Below are positions 1 through 7,360 of a stretch of 64,000 nt of DNA, piece after piece; the first letter of the stretch is position 1, and each line of letters opens with the position of its first letter. The notes below the pieces were generated by a model that searched no databases, had not been told where the DNA came from, and saw nothing but the letters and a program-made list of their open reading frames with translations. The stretch covers positions 4,588,001 to 4,652,000 of the forward strand of contig OZ250179.1 of assembly GCA_965238125.1 (NCBI GenBank). The letters are read 5' to 3'. The DNA comes from UBA6623 sp965238125. GTDB lineage: Bacteria > Acidobacteriota > Terriglobia > Bryobacterales > UBA6623. A program made the translations under genes and the position numbers.

Positions 1-352
1 GATGTCGAGTTCGCGGTCGCGCGGGCTTTGTCCCCGGCGGCATGTCGAGCAGAGGTAGTAGGCGCGCTCGAAACGCACCTCGCCCACCACGGTGGTAAGT
101 TGTTTGGGGCGAGTATCGCGGTAGCAAGCTTGTTGACCGCAGGGGCAGGGGATTCGGGACGGCACGGTCTCGGAGGACGACAGTAACTTGCTCAGCAGCG
201 TGGTCCCGGCGCGATGCATGGTGCCGCGAACCGCCGTCTCGACGGCTTCGAGATCGAGGGGGTCGCCGCGGCGTTGGCCGCGGAAGATGACCCCGAGCAG
301 CTGCGTCACTTCTTGGGCGACTTCGTGGCGGATGGTTTCGGCCGTTTTTTTT
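1..352 (-). CDS. ISKra4-like transposase, N-terminal part (cut by window edge)
   Basis: Open minus-strand frame with no independent good start codon, entered from ORF1 through the A8 tract at 345-352. Visible residues include 'TAETIRHEVAQEVTQ', then 'PCPCGQQACYRD', 'VGEVRFERAYYLC' and 'STCRRGQSPRDREL'. The two Cys pairs form a probable zinc ribbon. The catalytic DDE region would lie beyond the window. The entry by frameshift is inferred; it may equally be a sequencing indel in the homopolymer. Confidence 0.55.
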
Positions 353-704
353 CCTGGGGCTTCGGGGTGTCTGCGGCGGGTCGCAGACGGCAAATGCTTT
401 CGTTGACATCGAGCAATTGCCGGCTGAGTTGTTGGAAGCGATGAAACTCGGCCACCTGGCGTTCGGCCTTGCGGCGATCCGCGGGCGAAGAGAAGGTCTC
501 AGTCACGGTCTTGCCGCTCACTTTTTTGGTGAGGCGGAAATGCGGACCATGGGGCGGTTGGTCGGGTTGGTGGCAGCGGCAATTCGGTTTGCCGCAGCGG
601 CCGCGGGTGGCGGTAATCGAGCCGCTGCGAAAGTCTCCTAAGTGGAGGATCTCGGAGAGAATCGCGGCACGTTGTCGTTCGAGGGCAGCGAGAGATTGGG
701 GCAC
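306..704 (-). CDS. DUF6788-type protein, ORF1 of the IS
   Basis: 132-residue basic protein. The first ~35 residues look helical; the middle carries the family signature 'GSITATRGRCGKPNCRC', a CxxxxCxC cluster that could bind zinc, and the C-terminus is Lys/Pro-rich. Proteins of this type are commonly found next to transposases; I know no established biochemical role. The reading frame ends 40 nt after a run of eight A on the coding strand (345-352 in window coordinates). A -1 slip on that run would fuse this protein to the transposase frame (EKK-TAETIRHEV). It may therefore act as the N-terminal part of a frameshift fusion rather than alone. Confidence 0.6.
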   Translation of the reverse strand: MPQSLAALERQRAAILSEILHLGDFRSGSITATRGRCGKPNCRCHQPDQPPHGPHFRLTKKVSGKTVTETFSSPADRRKAERQVAEFHRFQQLSRQLLDVNESICRLRPAADTPKPQEKKRPKPSATKSPKK

Positions 705-840
705 GGGGCACCTCCTTATTACCTAGCGTATACATACGCAAGGAAAAACGCCACAAAAAAAGACAAACCCACAAGCTCCCACATTTATGTCGCGCACCCG
801 TTCTAACGCCGCCCAAGACACGTTGTGCTAAGTTGGGGAA

Positions 841-1875
841 ATGCAAATTTCAGGGCGGCATCTTTGGCTGCGAGCGGGGTTCCCGCTGCTGCTCGCGTTA
901 ACGTGGGTTCTGTTGCCGGCGGCGCAAACGTCGCCCGACTCGGCGGAGCGTTGGTACAAGGGCAATCTCCACACGCACACCATCAACAGCGACGGCGACA
1001 GCTCTCCGGACGCGGTGGCGCGCTGGTACAAGGAACACCGCTACAACTTCTTATTCCTCACCGATCACGATTATCGAACCGACCCCGACGGGCTGAATTC
1101 GATCTTCGCCGCCGAGGAGCGTTTCTTGCTGATTGCCGGGGAAGAGGTCACTTCTCGATTCGAGCAGAAGCCGCTTCACGTCAACGGGCTCGACCTTCGC
1201 CATACCGTTCCGCCGGTGTTCGGCGAAAGCGTGGTCGATACGATTCAGAAAAACGTCGACGCGATTCTCGAAGCCGGAGGCGTGCCGTCGCTCAACCATC
1301 CCAACTATCGCTGGGCCGTGACGCCGGCCGAGTTGGGACAGGTCCAGGGGCTGCATCTGTTCGAAGTCTACAACGGCCATCCGGCAACCCATGACACGGG
1401 CGGGGGCGGGGTCCCGGGGCTCGAAGCCATGTGGGACGCCGTGCTTTCGTCGGGCAATCGGGTTTACGGCATCGCGGTTGACGACGCGCACCGGTTCAAG
1501 GTGTTCGGGCCGGATTACTCGAATCCGGGCCGCGGCTGGGTCAACGTCAAGGCGCGCGAACTCTCGGCCGAGGCCATTCTCGAAGGCATCGAAAAAGGGC
1601 GCTTTTATTCCTCGACCGGCGTTGTGCTCGACAACGTGGAATGGCTCGTCGACGGGTTGCGGATTGACATTATTCCACCGGAGGGAGACAAGGAAGACGA
1701 GGAAGACGAAACGAAATACACGACCGACTTTATCGGGAAAGGCGGCAAGCTGCTGGCGCGCTCGTTCGACAGCCCGGCGGCCTATACGCTGAAGCCGGGC
1801 GAGGCGTACGTGCGCGCCAAAGTGACGTCGTCGCAGGGCGAGGTTGCCTGGGTGCAGCCGGTCTTTTCTCGATAA
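841..1875 (+). CDS. secreted PHP-domain metal-dependent hydrolase (CehA/McbA-like)
   Basis: 344 residues. A hydrophobic signal segment occupies about residues 8-28, so the protein is probably exported. The PHP metal site is well preserved: NLHTHT (H44, H46), LTDHD (D75, H76), GEEV (E~107), a LNHPN motif near 150 and a DDAH motif near 215. PHP enzymes of this group hydrolyse phosphoesters or related esters using two or three metal ions; the substrate cannot be read from sequence. The C-terminal ~90 residues form a separate beta-rich part with an acidic Glu/Asp stretch. It lies 84 bp upstream of an isomerase gene on the same strand and may be cotranscribed with it. Confidence 0.8.
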   Translation: MQISGRHLWLRAGFPLLLALTWVLLPAAQTSPDSAERWYKGNLHTHTINSDGDSSPDAVARWYKEHRYNFLFLTDHDYRTDPDGLNSIFAAEERFLLIAGEEVTSRFEQKPLHVNGLDLRHTVPPVFGESVVDTIQKNVDAILEAGGVPSLNHPNYRWAVTPAELGQVQGLHLFEVYNGHPATHDTGGGGVPGLEAMWDAVLSSGNRVYGIAVDDAHRFKVFGPDYSNPGRGWVNVKARELSAEAILEGIEKGRFYSSTGVVLDNVEWLVDGLRIDIIPPEGDKEDEEDETKYTTDFIGKGGKLLARSFDSPAAYTLKPGEAYVRAKVTSSQGEVAWVQPVFSR

Positions 1876-1959
1876 GGGTTCGGCGAGACCTTCCGAAACC
1901 GCCGATCGGCTCGCGCGACTTGACGGCGGCGGGGCCGAGGCGTTCTACTTGACTGAGTT

Positions 1960-3189
1960 ATGTCGATTCCCAAAGAACAACAAATCTCCCTCGTTGACCG
2001 CCTCATGGACTCCTGCGGCGGCAGCTACACGCCCGAGCAGCGGCGTAAGTATTTCATCAGCGGCCCGCAATGGGCGGCGGCCTACGAGGGACACGCGCTG
2101 TTTCACGCCCCTACCCGGCCGCCGGTCGGTTTTGAGGAAGTGATCGAGCAACTGGGCCGGATCGGCGTTCCCTGCTGGACCACGCACGACAGCGACGTGA
2201 TCCCGACCGATACCCTGCTGACCGAGGGGCAGTGGGAAGTCGTCGAGCGGATCAACAAGGCGCTTTCGGAAAACGGCGTGCGCTGCTCGATGGTCACTTG
2301 CGAGACCTTCCATCACCCGGTGTTCGCCGCCTCGGGCGCGGCCGAGGCGCCCGAGGTTCGCCAATACACTACCCGGCGTCTACAGAACACCGTCGAAATC
2401 GGTCACGAGTTGGGCGCGCAGTTCGTGGTCTATTGGCCCGGTACGTTGGGCTACATGATTCAAGGGGTGATCGACGAGACGCAGACGTTGCGCTGGTTCG
2501 CCGACGGCATGAACGCGGCCTGCGAGAAGGACATCGAAGTCGCCAAGCAGAAGGGCCGCTCGACGATGAAGCACTGTCTCGAAGCCAAGCCCTTCGAGCC
2601 CGTTTCGCAAATCATCCTGCCATCGAGCGACGCCATGCTGGCCTTCATCAGCAGCGGGCTTTTGAAGCACCCCGAGATGGTGGGGCTGAATCCGGAATAT
2701 CTGCACGAGCTGATGTGGGGCGCGGCCTGCCGCGCGGCCCTGGCCCGCGCCTTGCTGTGCGGCAAGCTGTGGCACTTCGATATTAATGACGGCTATCCGC
2801 TCAAGCACGATGTCGATTTGGGCGTCGGGCTCGTCAACCCGCTCGACTGGCTCAACGTACTTGTGTTGCTGCGCTCGCACGGCTACGAGGGACCATTCAA
2901 TCTCGACTTCAAGCCGCCGCGCACTACCAGCAAGCACGGCGTGTTCAAGATCAGCTTCCCGACCGCCGTCGACCGCTTCATCACTTTATGGGAGATCGCC
3001 GGCGAAGCGATTTCCGACCCGATCATCAAGGAAGCCACCGACGCCCTCAAGGCCGGCGGGACGGACTCGGGCGACCTCGACGAGATCGTCGCGGCGAACC
3101 AAGAGTTGCTGTCGCTGCATGAGTTGATCACGCACCGGCTGTTCCAGGTGCTGATCGGCCAAAATCGCGGGCGGACATTCTCGATTTAA
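1960..3189 (+). CDS. xylose isomerase family TIM-barrel enzyme
   Basis: 409 residues, slightly longer than class I xylose isomerases (about 390). All landmarks of the two-metal active site can be matched: HDSDVIP (catalytic His/Asp), EAKP (first metal Glu plus Lys, residue ~208), NPEYLH (Glu and His), FDIND (residue ~273), HDVD (two Asp) and NLDFK (last Asp). This argues for an active aldose-ketose isomerase in the cytoplasm. The true sugar (xylose, rhamnose or another) is not decided, because the loop around EAKP departs from classical XylA. No xylulokinase is nearby; a KDG kinase and a sugar-binding lipoprotein occur 8-11 kb away. Confidence 0.75.
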   Translation: MSIPKEQQISLVDRLMDSCGGSYTPEQRRKYFISGPQWAAAYEGHALFHAPTRPPVGFEEVIEQLGRIGVPCWTTHDSDVIPTDTLLTEGQWEVVERINKALSENGVRCSMVTCETFHHPVFAASGAAEAPEVRQYTTRRLQNTVEIGHELGAQFVVYWPGTLGYMIQGVIDETQTLRWFADGMNAACEKDIEVAKQKGRSTMKHCLEAKPFEPVSQIILPSSDAMLAFISSGLLKHPEMVGLNPEYLHELMWGAACRAALARALLCGKLWHFDINDGYPLKHDVDLGVGLVNPLDWLNVLVLLRSHGYEGPFNLDFKPPRTTSKHGVFKISFPTAVDRFITLWEIAGEAISDPIIKEATDALKAGGTDSGDLDEIVAANQELLSLHELITHRLFQVLIGQNRGRTFSI

Positions 3190-3217
3190 CCGGCGCCGGC
3201 GTCAGTCTGGTTTCTGA

Positions 3218-3386
3218 GAATCCGCGGATTCACAATACCGCCATGAAAATGGGCGTCAGTGACGAGCCGGGGCGGATGACAGGCGTTCCTGTCGCCCTTT
3301 CAGGGCTCGATTTCGTTTGATTCCGTACCTGGGGTTGCGCCTTCGGCTCCACCCCAGGCTATATTCCAGCCGCCGCTTCGCGGCTG
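3218..3386. repeat. dispersed repeat family A, copy 1
   Basis: Intergenic element fills most of the 3190-3515 gap. It shares with 16218-16364 and 36401-36515 the blocks GAATCCGCGG, CCTTTCAGGGCTCG, the pair CTGGGG..CCCCAGG around a loop with TCGGCTCCA, then CTATATTCC and GCCGCCGCTTCGCGGC. The paired blocks fold as hairpins with compensated changes. Spurious ORFs run through it on the minus strand and should not be called genes. Confidence 0.75.
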
Positions 3387-3515
3387 TCGATTGAGCCCGC
3401 CAAGCCCCCTTTTCCTCACGGAAATCTTACGTTTCCATAAACACCCGGCGTGCAATCGCCGATTTTCTTGGTATGACCGCTCGTCCGCGGGGCGGCCGGT
3501 CCCAAGTGTGTCCAT

Positions 3516-4793
3516 ATGGCGCCCACGGCGACAGACCGGGAAACAGCTGACTTCGCAACCGCGGTGGATCCCGCCGGCGGGTTCGACTCGCTTCGCGCGG
3601 GCGAGGCGACGGTCGTGGGCAGCCCGCGACACTGGTTTCACGTCTATTTTCCGACCGCACCGTTTCGCGAAGATCTCGACATTCTGGTCGCCGACTGTGG
3701 GTCGGATCAAGCGGTGCAGTTGGCCTTGACCAATCCGGCCAGTCGTATCGTGGCGTTGGATACGCGCCCGGATCGGCTCGAGCGAGTGAACCGCGAACGA
3801 GACCGCCATGGCTTGACGAACCTCGAAACCGCCGATTTGCCGATCGGCGAAGCAGGTTCCGAAGGACCGCGTTTCGACTTGATTTTCTCGAACGGCGAAC
3901 TGTGCTATCTGCCGGATCCGGCTCGCGGCTTGCGTGCGCTGCGGTCGGCGCTTCGTCCGACGGGGTCGATAGTGCTGCGGATGTTCGGACGTCACGGACG
4001 CCACGGCATCCATATGCTGCGGGGCCTCGTCGAGCGGCTGACAGGTTCCGCGGAGCCCCCCGACGCGGCCACAACGCGCCGCATTCTCGAACAACTCGCC
4101 CAGGGTGACCCGCAGGGGACAGCCGGAGGGCAGCTTCGTGCCTGGGCCGCCGAACCCGCGATGGTTGACGCTTTGCTTGAGCCGCGCGAGCATGCTTTCG
4201 ATTTCGGCGGGCTGTGCCGTTTGCTCGAAGACAGCGGTTTGGAGATGCAACGGCCCTTTTATCAGGCGCATTACAATCCGCGATGCACGTTTCTCGCGAG
4301 GTCGCCGGAGATCTTTGAAAAGGTTGTCTCGCTGTCTCGAGTCGAGCAGGCCGCAATCGTCGAACTGTATCGCGGGGGCATGCCGATGCACGAACTCGTC
4401 GTCTGTCGCGACGAACGGCCCGCCGTTTCTCGTGAGTTGGGGCACGAAGCCGCACGAGTGCCGGAAGCGGTGCCCATCCGCAACCCCGGCTTGACGATTG
4501 TCGAAGAAGGCCTCGCCGCCGGTTTATCCGCCCGTCTTAGCTGGGACGCGCATCATTATCCGGAAATCTCAGCGTTGGTCGACCCGTTGCAAGGGGCGCT
4601 GTTCAACGGAATCGACGGAGTCTCTTCCGTCGCCGAAATCGCAACGTCGCTCGGCGCAAGTTCGACCGACGGGGATATCGTCGAGTTCGCCTCGAATTTC
4701 TTCCGCTCACTTTGGGAACTCGATTACTGCTGGTTCCGCTCCCAGGCCGCCGGGGCCGACCCCGGGCCTCTGCCGTCAAAGTTATTGGTCTAG
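3516..4793 (+). CDS. class I SAM-dependent methyltransferase with C-terminal extension
   Basis: 425 residues. Residues ~50-155 form a Rossmann methyltransferase core: ILVADCGSDQA replaces the usual motif I, an acidic end of strand 2 is seen at VALDTRPDR, and motif IV/V appears as FDLIFSNGELCYLPDP followed by LRPTGSIVLRMFG. The remaining ~250 residues form an additional region of helices without a family I recognise, ending in a YPEIS...GVSSVAEIATSL segment that resembles a winged-helix-like module. Substrate unknown. It is followed after 175 bp by fliW on the same strand. The start ATG follows the repeat region with no strong ribosome site. Confidence 0.65.
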   Translation: MAPTATDRETADFATAVDPAGGFDSLRAGEATVVGSPRHWFHVYFPTAPFREDLDILVADCGSDQAVQLALTNPASRIVALDTRPDRLERVNRERDRHGLTNLETADLPIGEAGSEGPRFDLIFSNGELCYLPDPARGLRALRSALRPTGSIVLRMFGRHGRHGIHMLRGLVERLTGSAEPPDAATTRRILEQLAQGDPQGTAGGQLRAWAAEPAMVDALLEPREHAFDFGGLCRLLEDSGLEMQRPFYQAHYNPRCTFLARSPEIFEKVVSLSRVEQAAIVELYRGGMPMHELVVCRDERPAVSRELGHEAARVPEAVPIRNPGLTIVEEGLAAGLSARLSWDAHHYPEISALVDPLQGALFNGIDGVSSVAEIATSLGASSTDGDIVEFASNFFRSLWELDYCWFRSQAAGADPGPLPSKLLV

Positions 4794-4968
4794 CAGCCCG
4801 TGGCGAAAGTCCGACTACGCGAAAAAGGGGTACAGCCAAGGATTTTCGCGTCCATCGGCGTTGGAAACAAAGCGGTTCGACGAGCGAAATCGAATGGCGG
4901 TCCCCTTTTCGGGAATCGACCGCCCCGATTAAACACAGCCGTCGTCGTCAGCATGACCGCATGACCGC

Positions 4969-5385
4969 ATGAGCGAAAACGCCGCCCCTACCGACGAGAG
5001 TGCCATCACTTTTCCCGAAGGCCTGCCGGGCTTCGAAGGGGAAACTCGCTTTGTGATTGTCCGTCCCGACGGTTTCGAGCCGATTCTCTTCTTTCAGGCG
5101 GTCGACGACGAACGAATCCGCCTGCCCGTCGTGCCGGCCGAGGCCGTCGAAGCGGGTTACAGCCTCAACGTCGATGACGAAGACTGTCGGCTGTTGGGTT
5201 TCGAGGGTCCGCCCGATATCGGCCGCAATGCCCTTTGCCTGCTGGTATTGGTCTTGGCCGACGAACCGAAACCGCCGACCTGCAATCTATTCGCCCCGAT
5301 CGTCGTCAACGTCGTCACGCGGCGCGCGAAGCAAATTCTACAATTGGACAGCGATTACGCGGCGGCGCGACCTCTGGTGGATTAG
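4969..5385 (+). CDS. fliW: flagellar assembly factor FliW
   Basis: 138 residues, the usual FliW length. Recognisable segments are FPEGLPGFE near the N-terminus, FFQAVDD, LCLLVLV and NLFAPIVVNVVTRRAKQ towards the C-terminus. FliW binds and inhibits the RNA-binding regulator CsrA and is titrated by flagellin, coupling flagellin translation to secretion. Here csrA starts 2 nt after the fliW stop, so the two are translationally linked. The start lies at the end of a tandem repeat (ATGACCGC twice, then ATGAGCG); the two upstream ATGs meet TGA immediately, which decides this start. No flagellin gene lies in the window. Confidence 0.9.
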   Translation: MSENAAPTDESAITFPEGLPGFEGETRFVIVRPDGFEPILFFQAVDDERIRLPVVPAEAVEAGYSLNVDDEDCRLLGFEGPPDIGRNALCLLVLVLADEPKPPTCNLFAPIVVNVVTRRAKQILQLDSDYAAARPLVD

Positions 5386-5387
5386 CG

Positions 5388-5816
5388 ATGTTGGTTTTTC
5401 GACGACAGCAGGGCGAGTCGTTCCGCGTCGGCGACGACGTCGAGGTGCGGATCTTGCAGCTCAGTCGCTCGCAGGTGAAAATCGGCGTCATCGCGCCGCG
5501 CGAGATTGAGATCTTTCGTACGGAACTGGGCCGTGCTCAATCGTCAGGCCGTCGTTTCCGACTGGACGGACCCGGCCGTCAGGCGACGACTGGAAAATAC
5601 CCTTGGCGGCCTCAAGCCTCTCGCCCGGCAAGACACCAATCCGGATTGACGCGGCCCCGCTTCGGCTGCCGTGGAGCCTATTGCAGTGCCGCCGACACCG
5701 CAATAACCCCGAGGGTGCGTTGCTCGCCGTCGTTGGGCGGCAACGCTTTGTCCAATGTGAAATCGACGCGGACGGTCGAATCCCCGAGAGCATGGGCGGG
5801 AACCGTTTCCGCATAG
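5388..5816 (+). CDS. csrA: carbon storage regulator CsrA, tail probably frameshifted
   Basis: The first ~48 residues are a clear CsrA domain: MLVFRRQQGESFRVGDDV, then VEVRILQLSRSQVKIGV and IAPREIEIFRTEL. CsrA dimers bind GGA motifs in mRNA leaders and repress translation. The frame as read runs 142 residues, far longer than the family (60-90), and its tail overlaps the oppositely oriented lipoprotein gene. Skipping one G in GGG at 5528-5530 gives a more protein-like ending (AVLNRQAVVSDWTDPAVR...) stopping at 5649, about 87 residues in total. I think the shorter product is the real one and that a one-base insertion or assembly error explains the long ORF. Confidence 0.8.
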   Translation: MLVFRRQQGESFRVGDDVEVRILQLSRSQVKIGVIAPREIEIFRTELGRAQSSGRRFRLDGPGRQATTGKYPWRPQASRPARHQSGLTRPRFGCRGAYCSAADTAITPRVRCSPSLGGNALSNVKSTRTVESPRAWAGTVSA

Positions 5817-6211
5817 ACGAAATCTCCGGGCTGATCGTAAAACGCCGCGCCCAGTGATGTTCCCTTGGCGGCGGCCGACAGCGTCAATGGCCCCAATCGG
5901 TCTATCGATTGAGGAACGATCGTGAACCGGAATTCGAGTCCAAGGTCGCCGTCCGTCGCGGAGTTTCTGAACAGAACCGAGAACGTGCGGTCCGGCCACC
6001 GCCACGATCCCTGCTCGACGGCATGAAATCCCTCGACGAGTTGGGCTTCCGCCCGCGGGTCGGCAACTTGAAACGCGGAGAGAAACAAAGCCGGATCGGC
6101 GGGCGCCGCTTCGAGTAACTCAGGCGGAGCCGATTCATCGGAGGAGCACGAAACAAGCGGAAGGGTGATCAAGACTCCAAGCAGGGCGAAACGCGTCATT
6201 AACGATTTCAT
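5678..6211 (-). CDS. hypothetical lipoprotein
   Basis: Start chosen at MKSLMTRFALLGVLI, because it begins a typical lipoprotein signal ending in a lipobox LVSC with the lipidated Cys followed by SSDES; the longer frame adds 24 unlikely residues. The mature part (~155 residues) is beta-rich, with segments such as FSVLFRNSATDGDLGLEF and GDSTVRVDFTLDK. No family recognised. The 3' end overlaps the doubtful tail of csrA on the other strand, another hint that csrA is shorter. Likely anchored in the cell envelope. Confidence 0.65.
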   Translation of the reverse strand: MKSLMTRFALLGVLITLPLVSCSSDESAPPELLEAAPADPALFLSAFQVADPRAEAQLVEGFHAVEQGSWRWPDRTFSVLFRNSATDGDLGLEFRFTIVPQSIDRLGPLTLSAAAKGTSLGAAFYDQPGDFVYAETVPAHALGDSTVRVDFTLDKALPPNDGEQRTLGVIAVSAALQ

Positions 6212-6258
6212 GAGCAACGAAAGATCATAGCGGCTCGCGGGCAGGCAAGCCCCGGGGC

Positions 6259-6357
6259 TGTGAAAAAATCGGGGACAGTCCACTTCGCGCCGGATGCGGT
6301 TACTGATTCAATGGAACTGATTTGGTCGGCGCTTGGGGCAGTCCCCATTTTCTCACA
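6259..6357. repeat. dispersed element family B, copy 1
   Basis: About 99 bp bounded by TGTGAAAAAATCGGGGACAGTCC on the left and an imperfect inverted copy (CAGTCCCCATTTTCTCACA) on the right. The interior block GATTTGGTCGGCGCTTGG recurs in the copies at 7469, 40632 and 47783. The structure is that of a small non-autonomous palindromic element (REP/MITE-like). It lies between the 5678-6211 and 6413-7203 genes. Confidence 0.75.
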
Positions 6358-6412
6358 ACCCTTCCGCGCCGCGGCACACGAGCCGGGCGTTTCATCGGCC
6401 CGCTGCCAGGGC

Positions 6413-7203
6413 TTAAAACTCCGGCAAATTGCGCATCATCGATGCCGTCGAACCGCCTGCGGAAAGAGGCACCGAGTCCAACAGCCGCCGCGACGGCAAA
6501 TGGATGGTGCCGACATAGCGAGCGTCTCCGCGCCCGGGTCCCATCAAAACGACGGCGTAGGAACGCGACCGGTACGAGAGCAACTGAAATTGCAGTTGCG
6601 CGGTTTCCGGCGTGATCCAGCGCTCCGCCTCGGGCCGACCGACACGGATCACAATGTCGTGATAGCCGCCCTCTCCGCTCAATCCCAAATAGCGCTGATC
6701 CGAGGTCTCGACGGAGGCTTGCGCAAACCAGGCGGCGGGGTCGGGCACGCCGTCGGAGACGAAAATGACCAACAACAGACACAGCCCCACGCCGGCCGCG
6801 ATCGCGGCCCCGACAAAGCGACTCAGCGTCGATTCCGTCGCGGGAGGATCGCCCCCCCGGACGGCTCACCGAATCCGGATGCAGTCGGAGATACGTCGCC
6901 GGAGCGCGGGCGCGGCATCTCGATGACGGGTTTTTTGAAGGGCCACACCGCGCCGGCTTTGAACTCCAACTCGCGGTGCAACCCGACGATCAAGACCGGC
7001 GAGTCCGAACTGCTCACTTCACCCAAATAGTTGCGGGGAATCCAAATCTCTTCACTGCTTGCGAGGTTGCGGACCAGCACTTCCGACCACGTCCGGCGCT
7101 CGAGCGTCCATTCGTTGTGCTCGAGATTGCGGATTGCCGGATAGAAAGAAAAAGTGCGGCCGGCGAGGGCGGAGAAGTCCGGCTGTTCGGACTCGGCGGG
7201 CAT
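6413..7203 (-). pseudogene. membrane protein gene split by a frameshift in a C7/G7 tract
   Basis: Two minus-strand frames fit together as one ~260-residue protein. The N-terminal part (7203 to ~6853) begins MPAESEQPDFSALAGRTF and has a compact beta-rich domain of ~95 residues. The second part (to 6413) begins with a clear membrane span (GAAIAAGVGLCLLLVIFV) and ends with a ~110-residue domain. The break falls exactly in seven C at 6852-6858. One extra base, or two fewer, restores the frame, giving the junction SGG(G)DPPATESTLSRFVG. This may be an assembly error, true decay, or a phase-variable tract. No known family recognised; an inner-membrane protein with a cytoplasmic N-domain is likely. 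Confidence 0.6.
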
Positions 7204-7360
7204 GACTGTAAGGGAGTATAGCAGCCGGCAAAAGGGCTTTTTTCTGCTGACCCGGTTTGGTTGTATTGCGATACCGCGTCCGGGGGCTGACGCCCCTGGC
7301 CAATATTAATTTACAAACTTACAGCCTGGTACTCCCGCAACCGACTTCCAATTTTCTTAC

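Larger units (their letters stand above)
1..735 (-). mobile_element. ISKra4-like insertion sequence, 5' part only
   Basis: Two overlapping minus-strand reading frames form the start of an insertion sequence that continues beyond the left edge. ORF1 (306-704) is a DUF6788-type small protein and the next frame (from about 352 leftwards) encodes the start of a transposase with paired CxC/CxxC motifs. The upstream end is not defined; a small palindrome (GCGTAT-ac-ATACGC) near 728-741 and A-rich DNA after it probably mark the element's end. Family assignment rests on the zinc-ribbon plus 'ERAYYLCSTCRRG' type motif and is moderately sure. Confidence 0.6.

Noticed and set aside
3300..4455. Long minus-strand ORFs opposite the methyltransferase
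   Set aside because: Arg/Pro-rich composition and overlap with a well-formed gene and a repeat mark them as high-GC shadow frames.
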